A stretch of DNA of 64,000 nt from Chlorogloeopsis fritschii (lineage in GTDB: Bacteria > Cyanobacteriota > Cyanobacteriia > Cyanobacteriales > Nostocaceae), in NCBI RefSeq assembly GCF_043099315.1, contig NZ_CP170746.1; one strand, written 5' to 3'. Under the pieces are notes generated by a model that saw only the letters and a list, made by a program, of their open reading frames with translations, was not told the origin of the DNA and searched no databases. The position numbers were made by a program, and so were the translations under genes. Below, piece after piece: positions 44,740-53,071 of the stretch (positions within the stretch are counted from its first letter, which is position 1; the number at the start of each line of letters is the position of its first letter).

Positions 44740-45447
44740 ATGGTGCTAATTTACCGCTGTCAATTAGAACTACATGACAGCCTCTATTACGCAACTCGTG
44801 AAATAGGGCGATTGTATGAAACAGAACCAATAATTCACAATTATGCCCTCTGTTATGCACTAGGATTAGTTGATAGTGAAAAATATTCCACAACTGTCCC
44901 TGAAGAACATTCCTATCGCTACTTTTGCCCTGAACAAGTTCCTAAATATGAAGAACATTTAACGCGGCTTAATCAACAGGCTATTTACGTTACTCCGGCG
45001 CGATCGCTTAATCATTCTGCCATTCTCAATACCTGGAAGTATGCCAACAACAACTATCACGTTGAGATGGAGAAAACCCAAAAGAATATTCCTAGCTTTG
45101 GTAGAGCAAAAGAAATTGCGCCGGAAAGTCAATTTGAATTTTTTGTGATTGCTCAAAAGCAACTTAAACTACCAAAATGGATTCGATTGGGAAAATGGAT
45201 GAGCAAAGCTGAAGTGACGGTTGAACAATTGCCATCACCTAAAATCCAAGAAAATGTATTTACTTGTCATCATCCCTTAAATCCTTTGGATGTGATATTT
45301 ACCAATCGGGTTATAAGTTACGACGTGGTAAATATGCCTCCAGTTAGCCTCATCCAAAATGTAAAAATGCAAGGAAAATACTACCAATTTGATAGTATTA
45401 AAGACTTGAAAATTCCAGCGCAAATGGAATATCGTTTTCGCAGTTAA
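44740..45447 (+). CDS. csc1: Type I-D Cascade subunit Csc1 (Cas5)
   Basis: 235 residues. MVLIYRCQLELHDSLYYATR, IGRLYETEPIIHNYALCYAL and FCPEQVPKYEEHL are the Csc1 signature (Cas5-like RRM fold that caps the crRNA 5' handle). Its ATG is 5 nt after csc2, with GGAG near, so the pair is translationally coupled. Length is normal and no lesion is seen. Confidence 0.94.
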   Translation: MVLIYRCQLELHDSLYYATREIGRLYETEPIIHNYALCYALGLVDSEKYSTTVPEEHSYRYFCPEQVPKYEEHLTRLNQQAIYVTPARSLNHSAILNTWKYANNNYHVEMEKTQKNIPSFGRAKEIAPESQFEFFVIAQKQLKLPKWIRLGKWMSKAEVTVEQLPSPKIQENVFTCHHPLNPLDVIFTNRVISYDVVNMPPVSLIQNVKMQGKYYQFDSIKDLKIPAQMEYRFRS

Positions 45448-45480
45448 TCACTATCAGGCGATCGCTCCTCCCACACCCCC

Positions 45481-46092
45481 GTGAAACAATACCAACTACA
45501 ACCCAACGCCTTCCCCAGCAATTACCTCAACGACTTATGGGGAGAAATCCAGGCTTGTCCTTACTTTACTATCAACAACCTCAACCGCGATTTTGTTGGC
45601 ACTAAGGGATTTTCTGTAGTGTTTGTGCGATCGCATCTTCCACAAGTAGTACAGCAGTTTCCCTACTTCAAGCCTTATCTAGACTTGGCTCTCCAGGCAA
45701 ATTGTAATGCTTTTTACCTCAATCCTTTACTGCTTAAAGAAGGCTCCCGCGTTGATCCGCATATTGATCGCTCTTTGCGATCATACTGCAAAACCATTGA
45801 ACCGCCTGCTGTAGTTAGTGTTCTCTATGTTCGCGTACCACCAGATATGGAGGGAGGAGAACTAGTACTGCGATCGCACAAACGTCAATTGGGGCAAATT
45901 AAGCCTCAAGTGAATACTTTACTGCACTTTCAGGGTGATTTAACCCATTCTGTCAACGCTGTCAAAACCCCAGGAAATCGTCTGAGCTTGGTTTGTGAAC
46001 AGTATAGTTTGAGCGAAGCTGAACTTGCGGAAATACCAGAATTTACTGTCGAATCAAGAGTTGCTCAGTATGCAACAAAAAAACGCAAGTAA
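45481..46092 (+). CDS. 2OG-Fe(II) oxygenase inside the cas operon
   Basis: 203 residues from GTG 45481; no Shine-Dalgarno is seen before it. Iron ligands H94 and D96 (VDPHIDRSLRS), H156 (GDLTHSVNAV) and the 2-oxoglutarate-binding R167 (GNRLSL) make a complete prolyl-4-hydroxylase-type site. These enzymes hydroxylate proteins or other substrates with O2 and 2-oxoglutarate. The core type I-D set has no such gene, yet here it sits 33 bp after csc1 and about 130 bp before cas6 on the same strand. Either a passenger gene or a modifier of cas proteins or nucleic acid. Confidence 0.88.
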   Translation: MKQYQLQPNAFPSNYLNDLWGEIQACPYFTINNLNRDFVGTKGFSVVFVRSHLPQVVQQFPYFKPYLDLALQANCNAFYLNPLLLKEGSRVDPHIDRSLRSYCKTIEPPAVVSVLYVRVPPDMEGGELVLRSHKRQLGQIKPQVNTLLHFQGDLTHSVNAVKTPGNRLSLVCEQYSLSEAELAEIPEFTVESRVAQYATKKRK

Positions 46093-46221
46093 TACCAATT
46101 CGCAATTCGCAATTAAGAAATTCAGATTGTATCTAGGTTTCAAGATTTGAATCTGTTGCCGAATTTTAGAGAATTGGTATAAGTTTTTAACTTTTGACTT
46201 TTAACTTTTGACTTTTAAAAT
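46093..46221. repeat. Small inverted repeat and TTTGACTTTTAAC tandem before cas6
   Basis: ATACCAATTC near 46093 and GAATTGGTAT near 46172 face each other across about 70 bp, then the words TTTTTAACTTTTGACTTTTA are repeated at 46181-46218, right up to the cas6 ATG. No Shine-Dalgarno is left for cas6. Looks like repeat invasion between operon genes. Confidence 0.6.
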
Positions 46222-47043
46222 ATGCCCCATAGCCTCATCCTCAACCTCACTCCCCAATCTCCCATCTACCCTGAATTTCTCAGTGGCAGACATTTCCACG
46301 CCCTTTTTCTCACCCTCGTTAGTTCTGTCGATCCAACTTTGGGAGATTACCTGCACTCTTCAAAAGCCGATAAAGCATTCACCCTTTCGCCTTTGCAAGT
46401 ATTGAGGGAACAGGATAGGAAAAAAATTCAGACATTGCAATGGGAACATCAAAAACCTATCCTCGCAGGTACTTCCTGCTGGTGGCGCATCTCCCTACTC
46501 GATGACACTTTGTTTAGCAAGCTAACTTCACTGTGGCTAAATCTCAACCCTAAGCACCCTTGGCATTTGGGTTCGGCAAATTTATACATTACTAGCATTC
46601 AAGGTACGCCGCAATCAACGCAACCTTGGGCAAATGCTTGTACTTACGCTCAATTATATGAGCAAGCATCCCAGAGCGATCGCACTCTTAACTTGGCCTT
46701 TGCTACCCCAGTAGCCTTTCGTCAAGGTGGATACGATACTGCTCTTCCCAGCAAAGAATGTGTTTTCAACAGTCTTCTTAGCCGTTGGAATAAATATAGT
46801 GGGATTGAATTTACCAACATTTCTTTTGAATCAATTTATCCCAGCTTTTTTAACATTAATACAGAAATTATTAGCAACTATGACAGTAAATTTATAGGTT
46901 GCGTGGGTGAAATTAGCTATCGAATTTTAGGTGATGTTGAACCGCTAGTAATTAAGCAAATTAATGCTTTAGCTGACTTTGCTTTGTATGCAGGAGTGGG
47001 ACGGAAAACAACAATGGGTATGGGAATGGTGAGGAGAGGATAG
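46222..47043 (+). CDS. cas6: CRISPR pre-crRNA endoribonuclease Cas6
   Basis: 273 residues. It opens MPHSLILNLTPQSPIYPEFL and LSGRHFHALFLTLVS, whose His residues are candidates for the catalytic base. The C-terminal Gly-rich loop is YAGVGRKTTMGMGMVRRG. Two RRM-like halves are expected. It should cut the CRISPR repeat transcript at the base of its hairpin to leave an ATTGAAAC tag. The next in-frame region is a heptamer minisatellite; the gene ends at TAG 47041-47043 where that repeat begins. Confidence 0.92.
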   Translation: MPHSLILNLTPQSPIYPEFLSGRHFHALFLTLVSSVDPTLGDYLHSSKADKAFTLSPLQVLREQDRKKIQTLQWEHQKPILAGTSCWWRISLLDDTLFSKLTSLWLNLNPKHPWHLGSANLYITSIQGTPQSTQPWANACTYAQLYEQASQSDRTLNLAFATPVAFRQGGYDTALPSKECVFNSLLSRWNKYSGIEFTNISFESIYPSFFNINTEIISNYDSKFIGCVGEISYRILGDVEPLVIKQINALADFALYAGVGRKTTMGMGMVRRG

Positions 47044-47178
47044 GGGACAGGGGACAGGGGACAGGGGATAGGGAACAGGGGATAGGGAACAGGGGATAGG
47101 GAACAGGGGATAGGGGACAGGGGATAGGGAACAGGGGATAGGGAACAGGGGATAGGGGACAGGGGACAGGGGATAGGT
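47043..47178. repeat. Heptamer minisatellite between cas6 and cas4
   Basis: About nineteen 7-bp units, GGGGACA, GGGGATA and GGGAACA, starting in the cas6 stop codon. G-rich on the plus strand. Shorter runs of the same family are at 3810-3840 and 49446-49486, and the reverse complement encodes part of the Cas4 N-terminus (47701-47730). Confidence 0.9.
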
Positions 47179-47306
47179 TAGAGGTAATAGATAGAAGGGA
47201 ATACTACTTGTATAGCAATCTTAAATTATTTGTGAAACTGTTCACAAACAGAAAACAGGAAACATTTTGATGGCTATAACCTATCCAATTCTCATCTACT
47301 TTATAT

Positions 47307-47672
47307 ATGAAAATTGAATCACATCGAGATTTAATTGTGTGGCAAAAAGCAATGGATATGGTAGTTAAAATCTATCAAATAACTACCTTATTTCCACACA
47401 CATAAACTTATCGATTAACTTCACAAATTACGAAAGCAGCAGCATCAGTACTAGCAAATATTGCAGAAGGACACGCACGAGGAACAAATAAGGACTATGC
47501 CTACTTTTTGGCTATAGCGAAAGGTTCACTTATGGAGACAGAAACTTTTTTAATGCTGGCTGTGAGATTAAATTATGTAACTCAACCACAAGCAGAATTA
47601 ACTTTATCTCTCATCACACAAATCAGCAAAATGCTTACTTCACTCCGTAATAAAATCTTAAGTACACAATGA
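47307..47672 (+). pseudogene. Four-helix-bundle (S23-type) protein, one nonsense codon
   Basis: 121 codons open with MKIESHRDLIVWQKAMDMVV and KIYQITTLFPH, then TAA at 47403-47405 (codon 33). After that it continues TYRLTSQITKAAASVLANIA, EGHARGTNKDYAYFLAIAKG and so on to a proper TGA at 47670-47672. Family members have Glu at the stop position (FPxxETYxLTSQ), so GAA to TAA is the likely change. This family includes the proteins of 23S rRNA intervening sequences; its biochemical role is unknown. Its TGA overlaps the cas4 ATG as ATGA. It separates cas6 from cas4. Confidence 0.85.
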
Positions 47673-48319
47673 AAAATCAAAACCCAATAAATTCAATCTC
47701 TTCTGTCCCCTGTCACCTGTTCCCTGTAACCTTAGCTGACTACATTCCCATTGCAGCATTAAACCAATATGCCTATTGCCCGCACCGCTGCTGGCGAATG
47801 TTTTGTGCAGGAGAATTTATTGATAACCAATACACAATTGAAGGTACAAGTTTACACGATCGCGTCCATACAGTTGGAGAAGGAAATCGAGAAGAAACCT
47901 GGCAAATAAGGGCAATTTGGTTGAAGTCTGAACAATATAAACTTATCGGTAAAGCGGATTTAATCGAAGCCGAAAAGGGCGAATGGTATCCAGTCGAATA
48001 TAAACGGGGACGTAAAGGCGAATGGGATAACGATGAACTACAAGTCTGCGCTCAAGCGTTGTGTTTGGAAGAAATGACAGGGCAAAGTGTTAGCAGTGGC
48101 TATATCTACTACGCACACTCGCACCAACGCCAGTTAGTAGAACTTACTGATGAACTGCGTCAAAGTGCGATCGCTACCATTGAAGCCGTTCAAACACTGC
48201 TATTTACAGGTGCAATGCCAAAACCTGTCAAAAGCAAACGCTGTGATGGATGCAGTCTTTACTCATCATGTTTGCCCCAAGCTGCTGAGAAACTAGGGCG
48301 CTATCAAGAAGCCAGCTAA
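47669..48319 (+). CDS. cas4: CRISPR adaptation nuclease Cas4
   Basis: 216 residues. The core begins at about residue 22 (LADYIPIAALNQYAYCPHRC) with Fe-S Cys37 and Cys41, and ends with Cys192, Cys195 and Cys201 in RCDGCSLYSSC. RecB-type nuclease residues are in IGKADLIEAEKG and WYPVEYKRGRKG. It trims prespacers and helps choose PAM-adjacent ends together with Cas1-Cas2. The first 21 residues (NSISSVPCHLFPVT) are encoded by the reverse complement of the G-rich heptamer repeat, so an N-terminal extension was captured from repeat DNA. Stop-start overlap with the S23-type pseudogene. Confidence 0.93.
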   Translation: MKNQNPINSISSVPCHLFPVTLADYIPIAALNQYAYCPHRCWRMFCAGEFIDNQYTIEGTSLHDRVHTVGEGNREETWQIRAIWLKSEQYKLIGKADLIEAEKGEWYPVEYKRGRKGEWDNDELQVCAQALCLEEMTGQSVSSGYIYYAHSHQRQLVELTDELRQSAIATIEAVQTLLFTGAMPKPVKSKRCDGCSLYSSCLPQAAEKLGRYQEAS

Positions 48320-48359
48320 TTTGAAATTTTGATAACTGATAACTGATTTTGTTGCAATT

Positions 48360-49364
48360 ATGGGCACAGTTTACATTACTCAAGAAGATGCTTTTATCGG
48401 CAAAGTTGATGAACGTCTCAACGTCAAATTTGATAAAAAGACAATTTTAGACGTACCGTTAATTAAAGTAGATGGTGTTGTAGTTTTAGGACGTGCTACG
48501 ATTTCACCTGCGACAATTTCTGAACTACTTGAGCGCCACATCCCTCTGACTTTTCTCACAGAAAATGGTCGTTATTTGGGACGATTAGAACCAGAAGTAA
48601 CCAAAAACATTTTTGTACGTAAGGCACAATGGCAAGCAGCTGGTGAGTCAGCCCAAGCTATTCACGTAGTTCAAGCATTTGTACGCGGTAAACTGAAAAA
48701 CTATCGAAACAGCCTTATCCGCCGTCAGCGTGAATGTCCAGATTTAGATTTATCAGAAAATGTCACGCGCATAGAACAAGCAATTGCACCCATTGACACA
48801 ACTCAAAGTATTAATTCGCTTCGCGGTTTAGAAGGTGCGGGTAGTGCAGCTTATTTTGGCTGCTTCAACCAACTCATTCGAGCTAAAGAATTTACTTTTA
48901 ACAGCCGTATCCGCCGCCCACCAACCGATCCAGTTAATTCCTTACTCAGCTTTGGCTATTCCTTATTGCGGCATGACGTTCAAGGTGCTATTAATATTGT
49001 CGGCTTTGATCCATATTTAGGATACTTGCACTGCGATCGCTACGGTAGACCATCACTAGCATTGGATGTGATGGAAGAGTTTCGTCCTCTCGTAGTAGAT
49101 GCAGTGGTTTTATCTGTACTAAATAAGGGGCTTTTGACACCTACAGATTTTGTAACAGAACCATTGAGCGGTGCTGTTTCCCTGACTCCAGAAGGGCGAA
49201 AAACATTTTTGCGCTTGTACGCACAGAAAAAGCAATCTGAGTTCAAGCATCCAGTAATGGGACGCAAATGTACTTACCAAGAAGCTTTTGAACTGCAAGC
49301 GCGGCTACTGGCGAAATACTTGATGGGGGAAACCGAGAAATATCCGCCTTTGGTTTTGAAGTAG
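48360..49364 (+). CDS. cas1: CRISPR integrase Cas1
   Basis: 334 residues. Catalytic residues are E158 in RGLEGAGSAAYF, H224 in YLHCDRYGRPSLALDVMEEF and D236/E239 in the same stretch. N-terminal beta domain and helical catalytic domain are both complete. It integrates spacers with Cas2 at the leader end of the array. 40 bp after cas4, same strand. Confidence 0.96.
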   Translation: MGTVYITQEDAFIGKVDERLNVKFDKKTILDVPLIKVDGVVVLGRATISPATISELLERHIPLTFLTENGRYLGRLEPEVTKNIFVRKAQWQAAGESAQAIHVVQAFVRGKLKNYRNSLIRRQRECPDLDLSENVTRIEQAIAPIDTTQSINSLRGLEGAGSAAYFGCFNQLIRAKEFTFNSRIRRPPTDPVNSLLSFGYSLLRHDVQGAINIVGFDPYLGYLHCDRYGRPSLALDVMEEFRPLVVDAVVLSVLNKGLLTPTDFVTEPLSGAVSLTPEGRKTFLRLYAQKKQSEFKHPVMGRKCTYQEAFELQARLLAKYLMGETEKYPPLVLK

Positions 49365-49375
49365 AAGGCAGGAGG

Positions 49376-49490
49376 CAGAGGAGCCAGCGCCGTGGGCGGG
49401 TTCCCCGACTTGGGGCGACTGGCGTGGCAGAAGGCAGAAGGGATAAATAGGGACTAGGGAACAGGAGACAGGGAACAGAGAAGGGAAACT
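49376..49490. repeat. Repeat cluster between cas1 and cas2
   Basis: GGAGCCAGCGCC...GGCGACTGGCGTGG (49381-49427) is the inverted form of the GCCAGTCGC palindromic family found at 14113 and 18302. It is followed by a heptamer-like run GGGACTAGGGAACAGGAGAC (49450-49475). The open frame through this region on the minus strand is just repeat DNA. Confidence 0.75.
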
Positions 49491-49563
49491 GATAACTGAT
49501 AACTGACACCCAATACCCAATCAAGTTATTTCCACAGTGATGTAGTGAAGGTGAAAAATATTA

Positions 49564-49851
49564 ATGAATGTTGTTGTGTCTTATGATATTTCAGAAGACA
49601 AGCGCCGTACAAAAATCCACAAAGTTCTCAAGTCGTATGGGCAGTGGGTGCAGTATAGCGTCTTTGAGTGCCAGCTTACCGATACTCAATATGCAAAATT
49701 GCGATCGCGCCTCAACAAGTTAATTAAACCTGATACTGATAGTATTCGCTTTTACTTTATGTGCGCCTGCTGTTTTGGTAAGGTTGAACGTATCGGTGGT
49801 GAACAACCCCGCGATGATAGTATTTTCTTTGCTGAATGCGCGGATGGGTAG
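49564..49851 (+). CDS. cas2: CRISPR-associated Cas2
   Basis: 95 residues. MNVVVSYDISEDKRRTKIHK has the conserved metal-binding Asp8 at the end of the first strand; QWVQYSVFECQLTDTQY completes the ferredoxin fold. It forms the central dimer of the integration complex with Cas1. Preceded by a repeat-rich 199-bp gap. The 3' end contains GCGCGGATGG, whose complement appears twice in the leader. Confidence 0.95.
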   Translation: MNVVVSYDISEDKRRTKIHKVLKSYGQWVQYSVFECQLTDTQYAKLRSRLNKLIKPDTDSIRFYFMCACCFGKVERIGGEQPRDDSIFFAECADG

Positions 49852-50063
49852 GTGTTGAAAAATCAGTTCAGGGAAAAATAGCTGAATTTCTTACTGCACA
49901 AAGTTTTAGAGGAATATTTACTGACCAGCCATCCGCGCTCCTTGCCTAGACTAGGTTTCAGCCATTTACACCCTACTCAATCCAAAATTCTTATGCTATG
50001 ATTTCTCCATCCGCGCAAATGAACCTTGAAAACCTAATATTGATTGACTTTCGGGCTACCGCT
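49852..50063 (+). promoter_or_regulatory. CRISPR leader
   Basis: 212 bp between cas2 and the first repeat. It has a possible -10 hexamer TATGAT (49997-50002) about 60 bp before repeat 1. CCATCCGCGC occurs at 49929-49938 and 50007-50016, and its complement at 49838-49847. The words GCGCAAATGAACCTTGAAAA right after the second copy are typical of cyanobacterial CRISPR leaders as far as I recall. Placement on the side of perfect repeats supports leader polarity. Confidence 0.7.
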
Positions 50064-51190
50064 GTTGAAATTTCAATTAATCCCTATTAGGGATTGAAAC
50101 CTTTGGCATCCAGGTATATCGCATAATAGCCTGTAAGGTTGAAATTTCAATTAATCCCTATTAGGGATTGAAACATCCCAAACGTACCAGTTATCGGACA
50201 TCGTTTTATGTTGAAATTTCAATTAATCCCTATTAGGGATTGAAACATAGTTCCAACTGCCATAGTAGTAGCTGCAATACCGTTGAAATTTCAATTAATC
50301 CCTATTAGGGATTGAAACTACGAGCGCAGTTGCGAGCCTTGATGAAGGCGAACGTTGAAATTTCAATTAATCCCTATTAGGGATTGAAACACAATGATAG
50401 GCTGGCAAGCTTTTGAAGAAGTTGAAATTTCAATTAATCCCTATTAGGGATTGAAACCCGATCTATAAATATTAAGTCAGCGTTGGTACCATAGTTGAAA
50501 TTTCAATTAATCCCTATTAGGGATTGAAACGCGGATTTAATTGAGCATCGGGCGCTTTGGGGAACGTTGAAATTTCAATTAATCCCTATTAGGGATTGAA
50601 ACGCAAGATGTAAGCGCCAAGCGCTTCGTTGAAGGTAAAAAGTTGAAATTTCAATTAATCCCTATTAGGGATTGAAACGCTTTATCAGCTTTACCGTCAG
50701 CCTTGGTAGCGATGTTGAAATTTCAATTAATCCCTATTAGGGATTGAAACAAAACTAAAAGCACTGCAACAGTAAGAAACGAACGTTGAAATTTCAATTA
50801 ATCCCTATTAGGGATTGAAACGGGTACTGGGTGAAATTTAATCAAGCCTTTCGCTTCAGTTGAAATTTCAATTAATCCCTATTAGGGATTGAAACAAGTG
50901 AAGCAGCGAAATTCATCACCTCATTTTTGAGGTTGAAATTTCAATTAATCCCTATTAGGGATTGAAACAACTGAATTGGATAGCTGCTATCGGCACTGCC
51001 AGCCAATTGAGTTGAAATTTCAATTAATCCCTATTAGGGATTGAAACTTTTGTATCTCCAGTGGAAGCACCGCCATTGATGGGTTGAAATTTCAATTAAT
51101 CCCTATTAGGGATTGAAACACCCAAGAGTGGTGGATAGAGGCGAACCATTCTCGTTGAAATTTCAATTAATCCCTATTAGAGATTAAAAC
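50064..51190 (+). CRISPR. CRISPR array, 16 repeats, 15 spacers
   Basis: Sixteen 37-bp repeats beginning GTTGAAATTTCAATTAAT and ending ATTGAAAC, with an internal 6-bp stem AATCCC-TATTA-GGGATT that Cas6 can recognise. Fifteen repeats are identical; the last (51154-51190) has two changes near its 3' end, the usual mark of the leader-distal end. The spacers are 30-42 bp (mostly 34-37), all different. Starts of repeats: 50064, 50138, 50210, 50282, 50354, 50421, 50494, 50566, 50642, 50714, 50785, 50859, 50932, 51011, 51083, 51154. The array is co-oriented with and adjacent to the type I-D cas genes. Confidence 0.98.
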
Positions 51191-51218
51191 ACATTCTATT
51201 TCCTACACTCAAATACAC

Positions 51219-51824
51219 ATGACTTACACTCCACCCAAAATACTAACTTTCCAAGAATTTATTGCCCAATATGGTGACAATACACGTTATGAACTAATTG
51301 ACGGAGAACTCAGAGACATGGAACCTACAGGCCCTCATGAAGCTGTAGCTGGTAGTATTGCAGGTAGAATCTATGTCGAAATTTTTAGTTCTAATTTCAA
51401 TTGGCTAATTCCAAAAACTTGCCTGCTCAAACCGCCGGCTGCGGAAGCCACAGCGTTGCGCCCTGATGTCATTGTTTTAGATCAAGCAGAACTTAGTAAA
51501 GAACCACTCTGGCAAAAAGAACCTATTATATGTAACGGCAGTACAATCAAGCTTGTTGCTGAAGTTGTGAGTACAAATTGGCAAGATGATTACGCAAGAA
51601 AGGTGGAAGAATACGCTTTTCTTAACATTCCAGAATATTGGATTGTAGACTTGCGTGGTTTGGATAGTTTGCAATTTATTGGCAATCCAAAACAACCTAC
51701 CATTACTATCTGTCAGTTAGTTAACGGACAGTACCAGCAGCAACAATATCGTTTAAAAAATACTATTCGCTCTTATCTTTTGCCAAATTTACAGCTTAAA
51801 CTTGAAGATATTATGCCTATTTGA
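51219..51824 (+). CDS. Uma2 family (DUF820) putative endonuclease
   Basis: 201 residues. TFQEFIAQYGDNTRYELIDG, ALRPDVIVLD and IKLVAEVVSTNWQDDYARKV, EEYAFLNIPEYWIVDLRG are the restriction-endonuclease-fold motifs of the Uma2 family, very abundant in cyanobacteria and of unclear role. The ATG lies 28 bp after the last CRISPR repeat, so the array transcript may run into it. Intact. Confidence 0.93.
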   Translation: MTYTPPKILTFQEFIAQYGDNTRYELIDGELRDMEPTGPHEAVAGSIAGRIYVEIFSSNFNWLIPKTCLLKPPAAEATALRPDVIVLDQAELSKEPLWQKEPIICNGSTIKLVAEVVSTNWQDDYARKVEEYAFLNIPEYWIVDLRGLDSLQFIGNPKQPTITICQLVNGQYQQQQYRLKNTIRSYLLPNLQLKLEDIMPI

Positions 51825-51947
51825 AAACAGGACAAATAACGCTAGTGTGAAGAATGGTTACGACACTATTTTAAGATTTTAAGGCCGTCACCCCAGGTAG
51901 CCAGGTAGTGGACTGATACAGCTAAATTGGTACATTAGAAAAATCTT

Positions 51948-51996
51948 GTGGGGTGGGCTTCTAGCCCGCCCGTGCGGACAAGATGTCCGCACCACA
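51948..51996. repeat. GC-rich palindromic repeat
   Basis: GGGC-TTCTA-GCCC is followed by GTGCGGACA-AGA-TGTCCGCAC (51972-51992, perfect 9-bp arms). Sits between the convergent Uma2 and alcohol dehydrogenase genes, so it may also work as a terminator. Confidence 0.75.
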
Positions 51997-52078
51997 AAAC
52001 AATTTATTGCATCATTTTAGTCTAGCCACGCTACTACTTAACTTCCTTCCTGCCTCTTGCCATCTGCCTTCTTAAATC

Positions 52079-53062
52079 CTAAGTAAACAACACTGCCGAA
52101 CCCTCAATTTTGCCACTACGCAGAGCATCTAAAGCCTCATTAGCTTCACTTAACCCAAAGAGATTTACCTCTGTACGAATGGGAACTTGAGGTGCTAATG
52201 TTAAAAATTCTTCTCCATCTTGGCGAGTCAAGTTAGCAACAGAGCGCAACACCCTTTCTTCCCATAAAATTTCATAGGGAAAAGAGGGAATGTCGCTCAT
52301 GTGAATGCCAGCACAAACCACCACCCCACCTTTAGCAACCGCACGCAACGCCGCAGGTACTAATTTCCCAACTGGTGCAAAAATAATCGCCGCATCCAAT
52401 GGTTCTGGGGGCAGTTCGTCAGAATCACCTGCCCAATTTGCACCTAAATGACGGGCAAATTCTTGTCCTTGAGTGTCGCCAGAACGGGTGAAGGCAAAGA
52501 CTTGACGCCCTTGATAACGCGCTAGTTGAATTAAAATGTGGGCAGATGAACCAAAGCCATAAAAGCCAATTTTTTCAGTATCACCAGTCATTCTGTAGGC
52601 GCGATAGCCAATCAATCCACCACACAACAAGGGTGCAGCCTGCATATCAGGATAACCTGCTGGAATTTCAAAGCAATAGCGATAGTCAGCAACGGTGTAC
52701 TCTGCATAGCCGCCATCGAGGTGATAACCTGTAAACTCGGCATAGTCGCAAAGGTTCTCACGATGAGAAAGACAGTAGCGGCAGCGATCGCAAGTATGAC
52801 CTAACCAAGGAACACCAACGCGTTTTCCTACGTTAAAATTTTTTACTCGTTCCCCCACTGCCTCTACAGTACCTACAATTTGATGTCCAAGTATTAAAGG
52901 TAGTTTTGGATGTGTCAGTTCTCCATCTACAATATGCAAATCTGTACGACACACAGCACAAGCATGAATGCGAATCAACACCTGCTCTGGATTGGGTTTT
53001 GGTACAGGCAAATCAACTAGCCGCAGGGGTTGACGCGGTGCTTCTAAAAGCATTGCACGCAT
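52079..53062 (-). CDS. Zinc-dependent alcohol dehydrogenase
   Basis: 327 residues from ATG 53062 (an earlier TTG adds two residues). Catalytic zinc ligands are in CAVCRTDLH and LGHQIVG; structural zinc Cys are CDRCRYCLSHRENLC. The NAD(P) site is FYGFGSSAHILIQLAR, with one Gly replaced relative to GxGxxG. Medium-chain dehydrogenase family; broad alcohol/aldehyde use is likely. It lies 9 bp after the PcxA gene on the same strand and may share its transcript. Confidence 0.9.
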   Translation of the reverse strand: MRAMLLEAPRQPLRLVDLPVPKPNPEQVLIRIHACAVCRTDLHIVDGELTHPKLPLILGHQIVGTVEAVGERVKNFNVGKRVGVPWLGHTCDRCRYCLSHRENLCDYAEFTGYHLDGGYAEYTVADYRYCFEIPAGYPDMQAAPLLCGGLIGYRAYRMTGDTEKIGFYGFGSSAHILIQLARYQGRQVFAFTRSGDTQGQEFARHLGANWAGDSDELPPEPLDAAIIFAPVGKLVPAALRAVAKGGVVVCAGIHMSDIPSFPYEILWEERVLRSVANLTRQDGEEFLTLAPQVPIRTEVNLFGLSEANEALDALRSGKIEGSAVLFT

Positions 53063-53071
53063 AAGCAATTA

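Noticed and set aside
49243..49524. Minus-strand frames between cas1 and cas2
   Set aside because: Encoded by heptamer and palindromic repeat DNA only (Pro/Ser-rich), with no family support.
50603..50641. 39-bp spacer 8, considered as a possible partial repeat because it contains CGTTGAAGG
   Set aside because: Only six to seven bases match the repeat start; flanking repeats are perfect and the spacing is near normal.
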